A DNA stretch of 64,000 nucleotides, taken from assembly GCA_038087015.1 (NCBI GenBank), contig JASBNA010000002.1, forward strand, positions 2,542,001-2,606,000. Reading direction: 5' to 3'. Of this stretch, positions 48,642 to 59,407 are shown piece by piece. Below the pieces are notes generated by a model. The model made no database searches and had not been told where the DNA came from. It saw only the letters and a list, made by a program, of their open reading frames with translations. The stretch's first letter is position 1. Every line of letters begins with the position of its first letter. The position numbers and the translations under genes are program-made. Source of the stretch: Cerrena zonata (Eukaryota; Basidiomycota; Agaricomycetes; Polyporales; Cerrenaceae).

Positions 48642-49738
48642 ATGCACGACCCCCCGTGTGCGATAGAAGCAGCTCAGCAAACACTGGCAGCAGGATATTT
48701 AATAGTCTCTGCTATTACTGTGTGTCGTCATACTCCTTGTCACCTTGAAAGAGCTGACTGACATGCTTAGGTGTGGATTTGGGATTTATCCCTGTCCGTG
48801 TCGGAAGATGTTCGAACATTTTGGGGTCGAAAGTTCAGACCATACGATTTGATCTATCTTCTTGCTAGGTACCGTCGACATTCATGAAGAGCACGAATGC
48901 ATTTGTCATTTGTCTGTGCAGGATGACAACTGGAGGACTTCTCATGTCGCCCATCGGCTTTCTAACAGGTGAGGACATCACTCCTATGGTCTACCAAATA
49001 CTGATCGTTTAAATTTTATCAGCCCACTCAAGAACTCGATGTCAACATGTATCCATGACAGTGATATGGTTCGAGACCCTCTCATTGATATTCAATTCCT
49101 CCTTATTCCTCCTCCGGGTGATAGCAGTATATGGCGACTCCTCCCGGAAGTTGAAAGCGGGTTTCATCTTCGTGTGGTCGACAACGTTCTTAGCCATCTC
49201 TGGACCATTGAGTGTTCAGACTGACGTGGCATTCATCGACTGTGACATAAACAAGATGAAGGCCCCACTACCACCAGGATTCGAGGCTGTTACCATCTTC
49301 GATACACTCGTTTTTGTAGCCATATCGGTCAAGGTGTTAAAGATTAACTCGATTTGGCATTTCCCAGGAAAGTCCTGGGTTATGTCATTTATTTGTGGTG
49401 ATGGCTTGAACCACCTCTCGAAAGTTTTGTTACGATCCGGTCAGATTTATTATCTGTGGGTATTATTTTACCATATAGTCATAGCGTTATTCAACTAACC
49501 TTGTCATAGCACAACAGTCGGATTTAACGTGTTTACGCTCATCACACTCCTCTCTCCCAACTCCACGTTCTTCTCCGTACCTTTCAAAACAGGATCCATA
49601 TTCGTCAGCTTAGCACTGCAGAACGTTATGACTTGCAAAGTATTTCGTTTGTTGAGACTCGGAGGTATTCAAAACGATCTGTCCATGGGACAATTCGCAT
49701 CCATCGAGTTCGCATCCAACGAACTTGAAATGGAGTAA
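48642..49738 (+). CDS. DUF6533-like multi-pass membrane protein, copy B
   Basis: The ATG at 48642 gives MHDPPCAIEAAQQTLAAGYL. A GT donor follows ITV-coding sequence, and exon 2 encodes VWIWDLSLSVSEDVRTFWGR with KFRPYDLIYLLAR. Later exons encode MTTGGLLMSPIGFL, TVIWFETLSLIFNSSLFLLR, FIFVWSTTFLAISGPLSV, FEAVTIFDTLVFVAISVKVL and FVSLALQNVMTCKVFRLLRL, ending SNELEME. Seven membrane segments are expected. Intron phases equal those of copies A and C. It is closest to copy C along its whole length and in its flanks, so it is a recent tandem duplicate. Function unknown. Confidence 0.77.
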
Positions 49739-50348
49739 TGGATACACACCGACAGTGTTATCTTAGGACCACGTATACCTTTTAACTTGTAGGGTAATAC
49801 TATACCATAACGTCTCATCACTATCCCGTATGTTCATGTTCAGTATCTTTGTTTCACTCTAACATCGACGAGCGTCGGCGGCCAGACTACATCCTTTCAA
49901 TTTAAGCATACTGCGAATCAACACCGCACTGGTGCCGGTCCCGCCAATATCAATTACCTCCACCATTCTTATGAGCACTGTATACACTCTTTTCTAATGA
50001 TTATTGGAGTGAGAATTTTCTTTCTTTAATGCTGACCTTTACGCATCTGTTCATCTCACAGACACGCCGGCACCGTTCCCTTAGCGTGGGGAAATCGTAA
50101 TTCGGATTTCACCATGTGCATATGATGTCACAACATCGCTGGACAGCTCTGGCTGACATCTGACTGATGTATCAAGAGGGTTTGCAATTACTTCTCTCAT
50201 TATTATCGCGTGAAGGTCTATTCTTGTTGATTGTGTCTACACAGGTGTCACGGTGGCCGAACAAAAGGCGGTAATATGGAGTAGTATGGTCTGATTGTTA
50301 TCCATTATATATTGGACACCAATTGGATTAAAAACTTTCATAGCCTCG
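49739..50348. other. duplicated intergenic segment B-C
   Basis: Homologous by eye to the A-B spacer. See the tandem-duplication finding. No gene seen. Confidence 0.5.
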
Positions 50349-51432
50349 ATGCATGACCCCCCTTATACAGCAGAAGCAGCTCAACAATCACTAGTAGAAG
50401 GATATATAATAGTCTCTGCTGCTAGTGTATGCCGTCACATTCCTCATCACCTTGACAGAGCCGACTGACATCTTTAGGTGTGGACATGGGATTTATCCCT
50501 TTCCGTATCGGAAGACATTCAAACGTTTTGGGATCGAAAGTTCAGACCGTACGATTTGATGTATGTTCTAGCTAGGTACGATTTACTCTCTTGAAGATCA
50601 CAAATGTATTTTACACGTGTCTACGTAGAATTGTAACTGGGGGACTTCTCATGTCGTCCATCGGCTTTCTAGGTGAGGTCGTTGTTCCTACGGTCTGCCA
50701 ACTATCGATCGTTTATGTTTTGTCAGTGAACTCAGGCACTCGATGTCAACGTGTGCTTACGACAGTGACATGGTTAGAAACCCTCTCGTTGATATTCAAC
50801 TCTTCCTTATTCCTCCTCCGAGTGATAGCAATCTATGACGATTCGTCCCGGAAGGTGAAAGCGGGCTTCATTTTCATGTGGTCAACAACATTCTTAGCAA
50901 TCACCGGCCCATTTAGTGCTCGGATCGATGCCACATCCATCGGCTGCAACCTAAATCAAGTCAAACCCCTAGGATCACCAGGATTTGTGGCCATTACTAT
51001 TTTCGATACGCTAGTTTTCGTAGCCATATCGGCCAAGGTGTTGAAGATAAACTCGGAATGGCGTTTCCCAGGGAAGTCCTGGATTGCGTCGTTCATTCAT
51101 GGTGATGGCTTGAGCCACCTATCGAAAGTTTTGTTACGATCTGGTCAATTTTATTATCTGTATGTATCGTTATACCACGAAGTCATAGTGTCATCGACTG
51201 ACTTTGTTTCAGCACGACAGTTGGCTTTAATGTCTTCACACTTATCACGCTCCTCTCTTCCAACTCGACGTTTTCCCCTACTTTCAGAGCAGGATCCACA
51301 TTCGTCAGCTTAGGGTTGCAGAACATGATGACTTGCAAAGTATTCCGTTTATTGAGACTTGGAGTTATTCAAAACGACCTGTCCACGGGACAATGCCAAT
51401 CCATCGAGTTCGCATCCAACGAATTGGAGTAA
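50349..51432 (+). CDS. DUF6533-like multi-pass membrane protein, copy C
   Basis: The ATG at 50349 gives MHDPPYTAEAAQQSLVEGYI. Exon 2 encodes VWTWDLSLSVSEDIQTFWDR with KFRPYDLMYVLAR. The following exons encode IVTGGLLMSSIGFL, TVTWLETLSLIFNSSLFLLR, FMWSTTFLAITGPFSAR, FVAITIFDTLVFVAISAKV and NMMTCKVFRLLRLG. The stop is at 51430-51432, after ASNELE. It differs from copy B by scattered substitutions and lacks the last two residues. Same family and intron plan as its neighbours. Function unknown. It is convergent with the M35 protease gene, with only about 200 bases between the stops. Confidence 0.77.
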
Positions 51433-51634
51433 TGGATATGCAATGACAATTCTCACAAAGAGGTGCGAGTAAGATCGCGCATACCTTTTTAACTTGTGTA
51501 GGGTTTTACTAAAACATAACGTCTCATCACACAGTTCATTGATGATGGAAGGTATAATAATGTTGATTAATCCAAATATCCGAGCAATCCAGTATTACAA
51601 GTTTTACAACACAGTATTATAATAATATACTCTC

Positions 51635-52919
51635 TTAAGCGAGAGCGGGGTTGTTCTCAGCGAAGTACTCGTGGCTGTCAGCGTTCCTGACAGCATTGGC
51701 AGGGTTGCTGGTGGCCAAAGACTTGGCAGCGGTCTGACCGTAGACAACGTCATCGGTACCGCCGTTAACGTCGAAGTGAGAAGACTGTAATTATATGGTT
51801 AGCTATCCGTGGGTAAACAGGGTCAGATTGTAGCCTCTTACCTCATGAATGAGAGTTCCAGCCTTGGAGTCAGTGCCAGTGGCGGGGGCATTCCAGAAAG
51901 CGCCACAAAGGGTGATGGTACCGAAGCTGTGTGTACTTGTAAATATTTGTCACAAGCAGTTAAACGGGTGCACTTACTCGTCAGAGTAGACGAAGGCGTA
52001 GGTGTCTGCCTCTGTGCAAGTGCAGTCGAAGGTGAAGGAAGTGAAATCGTTTCCAGCAATGTTGGAGAAGTGGGTTTGCACGGTGGTGTGGCGGGCAGCG
52101 GTGTAGGCACCGAACCAGGTGGTGTAACGGGTGCTCGCAGAGGTGTGGGATTGGAGGTAACTGAACGGCAGGCAGTCAGAGTGTGTATCTATAAGGAATG
52201 AAACGGTATAAAGCTTACGAGAGGGCGTTGGCGGCGTAGGTGTGGGCAGCAGTGGCGGCAGCGTTCAAAGCGGTCTGTCGTGTGGCTGAGCAACCAATGA
52301 AGCTGGCACGTTTGCCGAATTGGCTGTTGGTGCTGCGACGAGCAATCGCCAAGTTACCGGCGACGGCAGCGGAGTGAGCCTCAGCATCAGCGTAGATCTC
52401 CTGGACCTTGTTGGAGGAGTCCACGATCTGGAATAGGTTGTTGGCCTCAACGGAGTATTTACCCTCTCCAGACGAGGTGAAGTTGTAAGCAGCGGAGACT
52501 AATATCGTTTATATTAGAAACATAGTAATCGTGGGAAGCGAATTGAACTTACGATCGTGCTCAACAGTAGCGGATTCACCAGGGGCGAGGATGGTGAAGG
52601 ACTTCTCGTTGCCGAGTTGGATGGCAGTTTGAGGGGAGTACTTGACCTTCATACCGCTGAACTTGGGAGCGGCGCCAGTATCTTCATGAGCAATGGAGAA
52701 AGTCTCGGTAGGCATCTGAGAGAGGGGGCTGAGGGGGTTGTTGAGGATCTTCAAGGTCTCGTCACCGGTGTTGGTGACGGTTGCAGCAACCTTGAAGCTT
52801 TCGACACCATCGACAGCCTCAGGGCCAGAGACCTTGAGGGTGAGTCCAGGAGTAGCAGTGACTGCAATGGCGGAAGCCACGAGGGCAACTAAGGCAGAGC
52901 GGACGGTAGAAGAGAACAT
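51635..52919 (-). CDS. secreted peptidyl-Lys metalloendopeptidase (deuterolysin, M35)
   Basis: From the ATG at 52919 there is a signal peptide (ALVALVASAIAVTATPG), then the deuterolysin propeptide (LTLKVSGPEAVDGVESFKV, ILNNPLSPLSQMPTETFSI). The mature part starts near FIGCSATRQTALNAAAT. Catalytic marks are YLQSHTSASTRYTTWFG, FDCTCTEADTYAFVY, GTITLCGAFWNAP, and GTLIHE followed by SSHFDVNGGTDD, giving the aspzincin HExxH plus downstream Asp. The HExxH codons are split by an intron (about 51841-51786) directly after HE. The end is NADSHEYFAENNPALA. Enzymes of this type from Grifola and Armillaria cleave before Lys and are secreted for protein degradation. Confidence 0.9.
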
Positions 52920-53005
52920 GGCTGAGCTACTAGGAGTCTGGAGAGGTGAAGAGGATCAGGTAGAGACCGAACGACCGATGAATGAACGAGGTGTTCTCGA
53001 CCATC

Positions 53006-53012
53006 TTATATA
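53006..53012 (-). promoter_or_regulatory. possible TATA box of the M35 protease gene
   Basis: A TATAAG-like sequence on the minus strand, about 90 bases ahead of the ATG at 52919. Confidence 0.35.
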
Positions 53013-54253
53013 CTGAAAGCATATCTCCAAGGAGTATTAGACAATATGCGAAACCATGCTGCTTCTGTTTGGATAAGCTGTGGAGAGCATGCAAGCATTG
53101 GAATCGCGAAGCTGACGTGCAATGCCAAGCCTATTCGGAAGGAAGCGTACAAGAGTAGTTGTGAGGGGTGGTTGTACCGACAGACTGCGACGACTCGCAA
53201 GCAAGTATTGCATATCAGGACTGCAGCCCAGGGGTCACCACATGATTTTGATGTGGAGCACTCGACAAGAATGGTCAAGACAGAGTTAACATGCCGAAGC
53301 TTCCACCTGCTGCCACGCTAGACGTCCACACGGTAGATGCTGATTCGTAGTAAAAGATCCTGGCGATGACGGATATGCCATATGGCCTGCTAGATCTAAG
53401 TTATAGGGCAGACGCTATCACAGCAGCTGACTATATCCGTTCGAGTTGTGCATTGGACGGATCGTTTGATTAAACAAGCTATCGTCAGGTGGATGGGACG
53501 TTGCAATTCTTCGGGAGAAGAATTACACCGAAGAACCACTGTTACCAGACGGTGAAAGTGACCGAGTTGTAGATCACTGCCAGTATGCAGGTCGTATATC
53601 GAATGTTATGCTATTTACCTTGCCTCTCCTGAAGAACGCCACGAAATGGAGAGTAATGTAGCAAAGACAAGACGGGCTAAGCGACTCCACGGCACTCCAC
53701 CGTTGCTGAAGTGGCTCGATTTGGTCTCGATTGCACTGATCGGTTGATCGACCGAGTTGCTCAATGAAACACATGGCTACGAATGGCAACCACATGCACG
53801 CTACGCACACTCGACCTTTTTAATTTCCTTGTCGTTATCGCTGCTCTCTCTCATATATATTCAACGCAACTGCCAAGCCTTTCAGGGCCATTCGAACCAC
53901 ACCCATGTGTTTCAGCCCTCACTCACGTTCCGAGTTCACTTTGCCAAGTCCGAAATGTTCGTTGCTCAGTTGAACGTTTGTACAAGCGTCGTAGAGCCTT
54001 TGTGCACTAGAACACGATGGTCGTCCGAATGTTTGGATTAGCTCCAGAGGAGAATTGTAGCTTTCTAGAGGGTCTGTGACGAAGTCTGCCAGTGAGTAAC
54101 CATTGGCGTGGGCCGACCTGCTGTGGACAATCAAGAATTGACATCGCATGCCATTGTCGTCGACATTGTCCTCCACAACTTTGACCGATTGTCCCCACCT
54201 TTGTGCTATAACTGGCAAACCATTGACGTCTTTGACCTACTGGTAAGTTTAAA
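53013..54253. other. intergenic, no gene seen
   Basis: About 1.25 kb between divergent genes. The part at 53960-54250 may be a transcribed leader of the kinase-like gene, since a GTAAG-type donor lies just before its ATG, but no coding homology is visible. Confidence 0.4.
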
Positions 54254-55256
54254 ATGGCTGACCCTTCAGTTGAATCCTCTCCACCACATCCATTCCCCAC
54301 ACAAGTCCTATCTCCCATTACAATGTCGAACACTGGTGTTCTAAAACTGATCTTTGATGACACTACCTTGACCCTGCAATCGCTCTCACCGGCTGGTGGC
54401 AACCAACAAGACGTCACTACTTGCACCGATGCTTGGGGCGAGCTCTGTAGGACGGATGACCTAAATATTTCTCTTCGTGTCAAACTGCCCGTACCATGCG
54501 CTGGCCATGATGTCTTTCGTGCTATCATTCCTCATATCCGTATGGGAGAAAATGCCAAAACTTTCAGTGGCCACAAAGAAACACGAGCCGTAGCTCTCAA
54601 ATGGGCGACGGGGCAAGACGGGCTGCATAGGTTATCTTACGAATACTTGCTCTATCAGGAATATTTGAAGTCACTTCAAGGCACTCTTGTTCCGACGTGT
54701 TTCGGTCTCTTCTCTGGGGAGTCGAACAACAACACTATCTTTACATGTCTGGTTCTCGAATGGTGTGGCAGTGGCACCGTGGTGGATTTGAATATCCACG
54801 AAAGCAAGTACGTTTTATCTCAACTGCCATCATACCACGACCTATCACTAACCCTTCATGTGTAGGCGATTGAAGATGCTTACGATGTGTGCGCTTCATC
54901 ACGTCGGGATTATCCATGGCCAAGTCGACAACATCGACTCTCATCATTTCATTCTTGACGACACAGGCCGTTTCCGAGTTGTCAGCTTTTCCCGGGCCAG
55001 CGTTCATACGTGTGAAGGGGCAACTATCAGACTTAGTCGTGACCTTGCAACAGGCTGTTCCGAACTACGCGCCTTAGAAAACGACGATTCTTTGTACTCC
55101 GCAACCATCTCTGAAATGACGCTATCAACTACCCAACAGTTGGCTTTTGTTCCCCTGGTCAACGATTCGCCGATCGAACTGACTCAACTCGCTCGCACCT
55201 TGGTATCATATGTCCCGACTTTTGGAGTTATTCTAAAGTGCTTCAATCATGAATAA
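54254..55256 (+). CDS. fungal-type protein-kinase-like protein, catalytic loop HGQ
   Basis: Exon 1 starts at the ATG at 54254; an in-frame ATG at 54323 is a second option. It ends at an AA/GTACGT junction near 54806. Exon 2 starts near 54867 and continues to the TAA at 55254-55256. Kinase-like marks are RAVALKWATG (beta-3 Lys), YEYLLYQEYL (alpha-C), VPTCFGLF, TCLVLEWCGSG (hinge), LHHVGIIHGQVDN (catalytic loop) and FRVVSFSRAS (DFG position). The small Agaricomycete relatives I know of have HGD and IDF here. HGQ and VSF lack both catalytic Asp residues, so this is probably a pseudokinase. Its 3' end is partly copied at 57420-57490. Confidence 0.65.
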
Positions 55257-55390
55257 TCGGTCATCATCGCCACTTACTATAGGCTATTGAAATCGTCTCT
55301 ATGTACTTGGCTATTTTATTTGCTTGCAGTGTGCTAGACACACCTGCCACACTATATAATGACATCGGGTTCCACCCATTATCTTTACTT

Positions 55391-56570
55391 TCAAATCGTT
55401 GTCTCCGACCCGTCCGTGACCTCTGTCAACGATAGTGCTTCTGTGCCCGTTTCATCCCGTGTCACTTGAGCAAACTGTAGGGAAGGGTACCACTGCGAAG
55501 ACGTATCATCCTGTACCGCCTCTAATCTCAAGAGCCGAAATACTTCGCATGCCATGATGTTTTGTATTCCAACGTTGACAAGCGTGAACCCTGCCGTGAA
55601 GGTCGGAGAAAATGATTTGGGGGGTGACAGAATAGCGAAGAGAGTAAATATATGTGAGCCCACGGTTGTGCTAGGCAACAGATAGTCAGCTACCATTACA
55701 AAGATATGGATGAAATGATACAAACATCCAATATATTTGTCCAGTTTGTAGCAGCACTCTGCTAACGCTACCTAAGCTTTTTCCGCAGAAAAGGTCAAAG
55801 GTTGCCAACCAACTCTTGGGCGATATGCATCGATTGAGAATGAACAAACGATGGGATATCGCCATGAAGACTAGGGTATCAAAAATCGCAACGGCTATGA
55901 AACCCGCTGAGCCATCTGGTTTAACATGGCTGATGTTGCACAACATAGACTCAAATTTTGTCGATGTACTAAAAGGGACCGACAACGCTAGGAACGTTGT
56001 AAGCCACAGTAGTGTAAATGCAATTTTAGCTCCAAGAGAATCGGCGAAGACAGCCAATACTCGAAATAGGAACATAGAGGAAGTAGAGATGAGTGCGAGT
56101 GCTTCGAACCACGTTGAGGCGGTCAAGACCTGTTTGCAACCTGTTTCGGTAGTCGCTTCGAAGTCACATTTCAATAATTACTGTAATATCCACTTCAAAA
56201 TAGAACTGTACCTATGAGAAACCCGATTGATGATAATATAAGTCCTCCACTAAGGAATCTGGTTGGTGAGTTGTAAATCCTCTCTTACGCCCGCTTGTAA
56301 TGACAATATATACCTTGACAAGAAAAAAGTGTAGTCGTAGAGCTTCAACCGTCGCCCGGAGAAGATGACAGCGTCGTCTGGGATAGAGATTATCCCGTTC
56401 CAAAACCACAACTGTACATATTCAATATTTAATACTAATCCCGAGACTTAACGTGGAAGGCTCACCGTGGCGGTACAGGCTGCCATAAAACCCTCGGCCA
56501 ACGACTGTCTGTATTCCTCAATGACATCGGGCTGTTGCAATGCCACCGTGGGTGAAATCGTTGGAGGCAT
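55391..56570 (-). CDS. DUF6533-like multi-pass membrane protein, copy D
   Basis: The ATG at 56570 gives MPPTISPTVALQQPDVIEEY. Exon 2 encodes LWFWNGIISIPDDAVIFSGR with RLKLYDYTFFLSR. Exon 3 encodes FLSGGLILSSIGFLI, then ATTETGCKQVLTASTWFEA, SMFLFRVLAVFADS, TLLWLTTFLALSVPF, FIAVAIFDTLVFMAISHRL and NIMACEVFRLLRLEAVQDD, ending TDGSETTI. The intron before ATTETGC (about 56219-56161) was chosen to match copy E. Same core and helix order as the plus-strand copies, but a distinct subgroup. It is very similar to copy E, including upstream sequence. Function unknown. Confidence 0.76.
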
Positions 56571-57419
56571 ATCCCTATAACAGTGACCTTGGATGCTCCA
56601 TCGCCGGAGTCCATGTGACAACAGTAGAAAACATACCACTGATTGTCCTGAGCTGGATAGTTCAAGGACGTACCTGAGAGTAGTGAAGCGGGTTAAGGTT
56701 CTGCCATGGGAGGTGGTAGATATACAATCCATTGCTCCGAAGCTTCTACACGGGGTGAGTTGATAATCCCTCCGACCCAACTGTCAAAGTACATCTTTGA
56801 ACCCTGACAGCAATGTTTCCGAACGACGGCAGTCCAGAACTTTTCAGATTACCGCACATCTATCCCCGAAAGCAGCGCTAGCTCATAACTAGCGGCTCTA
56901 ACCCACCCGGATGTCTCGTTAATATCTTGGTTTCAGTGTCATACCACTTCAAGGCTTACAGAGACACCTCGAGCGACATGCCTTCCCCCCAAGAGTAACC
57001 TGAAGAAGGACGAGAGATGGGATCATACTAAACCACTATATAATCTAACGTGGTATCCGAGTCCGAGTCGGCCCACGGTAAGAGCTCGTTGGACCTCCGT
57101 CCAGCCTCCGTCGGTCGATTCTCGCCTTCAAGCTTCAGGCGCTGCATGGTACTATTGAAGGCGGTGCTTTACACTCCAAGATACAATGGAGATCGTGGCT
57201 TGCGACCTTAGAGCGAAGTAATGAACATGTGAAATACATGTAAAATGTTCTTACAAGCTGAAAGCTTATCAGTGAAGCTTTGAACTTGGTCCAACTAAAT
57301 ATGCCGTGACAAAGCTGTCACTTCCCGTCATATATGGAAGGTCCCACCGTGATTGTGTGATATCATGATGCATGTAGAAAACATATGTTTCGCAATCTAA
57401 GGTTGCAAGCTTGTTTCTC
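56571..57419. other. intergenic, part of the duplicated unit
   Basis: The first ~400 bases match the region upstream of copy E (58770-59105). The rest shows nothing coding. Confidence 0.5.
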
Positions 57420-57490
57420 CGCTGTGAAAGTACCAGCCGGAATTCTGGCTCAACTCGCTCGTACTTTGATATCCTACTTAGTTTATTATG
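57420..57490 (+). pseudogene. truncated fragment of the kinase-like gene 3' end
   Basis: About 35 of these bases, around 57447-57480, match the kinase-like coding end at about 55178-55212 (Leu-Thr-Gln-Leu-Ala-Arg-Thr-Leu codons) with about six differences. The rest of the gene is absent upstream, so this is a remnant left by the segmental duplication. Confidence 0.5.
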
Positions 57491-57513
57491 TAACGTTGGT
57501 ATAATGGCATCAG

Positions 57514-58763
57514 TTACTCTGAAATAGTTGTCCCGGGCCCTAACCCGTCCGTGATCTCTGTCAACGAAAGTGTTTCTATACCCGTCTCATCGCGTGTCAC
57601 TTGAGCAAACTGCAGGGAAGGGTACCACTGCGAAGACGTATCATCCTGAACCGCTTCAAGTCTTAATAGCCGAAATACTTCGCATGCCATGATGTTTTGT
57701 ATCTCGACACTGACAAGTGTGAGCCCTGCCCTGAAGGTCAGAGAAAATGATTTGGGGCCCGGGGGCGACAAGCCGGCGAAGAGTGCGAATATGTGTGAGC
57801 TCATGGTTATGCTAAGAAACAGAGATCGTGAGCTACAGTTATAAATATACAGATGGGATAATACAAACATCCAATATATTTGTCCAGTTTGTAGCAGCAC
57901 TCTATTAAGACCACCCAACCCTTTTCCGCAGAAAAGGCTGAAGGTTGCCGACCAGCTCTGGGATGATGTGGATGTGCATCGATTGAGGACCAATAAACGA
58001 TAGGATACCGCCATAAAGACGAGGGTGTCAAAAATCCCGACGGCTATGAAACCCGCCGCTCCTTGAGATTTAATATGGCTGATGCTGCATATCAGAGGTT
58101 CGAAGTCTATTGATCCACTGAAAGGTAGCGAAAACGCTGTGAATGTTGTAAGCCACAGTAGGGTGAATGCGATTTTTATTCTCCGAGAATCAGCGAAGAC
58201 AGCTAGAACTCGAAATAGGAACACGGAGGAGTTAGAGATGAGTGCAAGTGGTTCAAGCCAGGATGACACGGCCAGAACATGCTTGCAACCCGCATCGGTA
58301 GTTGCTACGAAGGTGAATTCAACGATTGTTGTAACATTCACCTAAATAGAGCTATACCTATGCTAAACCCGATTGACGATAGCGCAAGTCCTCCGCTGAG
58401 GAATCTATTTAATGAGTTGTAAATCCATCTTTCACGCCTGTTCGTATTTGAAAAGTACCTTGATAGGAAGAAAGCGTAGTCATAGAGCTTAAACCTCCGC
58501 TTAGAGAAAACTTCAACGTCGTCTGAGATGGAAATTATCCCATTCCAAAGCCACATCTGCATAGAGTCGATCACGACCCTGATCCCGAGATCAACAGAAC
58601 GCGAAAGGCTTACCGTAGTCGTACAAGCTGACACAAAACCCTGTGCCAACGCCTGCCTGTGTCTTTCAACAAGATCGTGCTCTTGTAATTCCATAATGGG
58701 CAAGATTTCTGGGGGTGTATCCTTGTAATAGTAAACTCCAGATACTACGTCGCTAGAAAACAT
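57514..58763 (-). CDS. DUF6533-like multi-pass membrane protein, copy E
   Basis: The ATG at 58763 gives MFSSDVVSGVYYYKD. A shorter start at 58694 (MELQEHDLVERHRQ) would align better with the start of copy D. Exon 2 encodes LWNGIISISDDVEVFSKRRF with KLYDYAFFLSR. Later exons encode FLSGGLALSSIGFSI, ATTDAGCKHVLAVSSWLEP, SSVFLFRVLAVFADSRR, TLLWLTTFTAFSLPFS, FIAVGIFDTLVFMAVSYRL and NIMACEVFRLLRLEAVQDD, ending GTTISE. The intron before ATTDAGC is about 55 nt, inferred by match with copy D. Function unknown. The last 60 residues are nearly identical to copy D. Confidence 0.76.
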
Positions 58764-59407
58764 ATCACTATTTGTCCTGAGACGAGTAGCCCAAGACCGT
58801 ACCTGAAGCTAGTGAAGCGGGTTAGTAGTTAGACTGTGGGAGGAGGTAGATATACTAGCCATTGCCCTACACCTTCTACGTGGGATGTGTTGATCATACT
58901 AGTACCGATCGCTCAACTGTCAAAGTACATCTTCGAAACTTAATAGTTATGATCTTGAACGGCAGTAGTTCTCAGATTAACATACAAAGATCCCCGAGAA
59001 CAATACTGGCACCTTATTTAGCCACAACTCTGACACACTATGCATTCCAATTTCCTGGTTGTGATACCCCACCGCTTCCAGAGGCACCTGAGCGACATCC
59101 CTATCACAAGAGTCACTTGGAGTGGCATTCACATCTCCATAATGACAGTTGAGGTCAATGATTCATTGGGTCTTCCTCGTTCGATTCTAGACTTGAGACG
59201 TTCGAGATGTTGATATGGCTAGACGGCGCACCGTCAAACGCGGAACGACGTATAACGGAGGTAGATCCCTAACACAGATCAAGAAATATTGGCCGAAGTT
59301 TCGACGCTGCTATGCATTATTTTAGCCCGCATTGTGAATATCTTGGTAAGATGCGTACCTTTGAGCTGTATCAAAACACAGGTATCGTATAGAGGGTACG
59401 CAAGTAT
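58764..59407. other. intergenic, part of the duplicated unit
   Basis: Bases up to about 59105 match the region upstream of copy D. The remainder is the 3' flank of copy F with no coding signal. Confidence 0.5.

Larger units (their letters stand above)
48642..51432 (+). repeat. tandem segmental duplication, copies B and C with spacer
   Basis: Start codons are 1707 bases apart (48642 and 50349). Similarity covers exons, introns and the spacer before each gene, including the MHDPP start context and the tail before the stop. Confidence 0.7.
55130..59105. repeat. segmental duplication of the copy D / copy E unit
   Basis: Unit 1 (about 55130-56990) and unit 2 (about 57410-59105) match in the same order: 3' end of the kinase-like gene, a DUF6533 gene on the minus strand, and about 400 bases upstream of it. 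Marker stretches are CTCAACTCGCTCG (55180s and 57450s), TGTCAAAGTACATCTT (56780s and 58918-58933) and GCGACAT (56970s and 59090s). Confidence 0.7.

Noticed and set aside
53046..53321. 91-codon plus-strand frame upstream of the M35 protease gene
   Set aside because: No recognisable features; lies in the expected promoter region.
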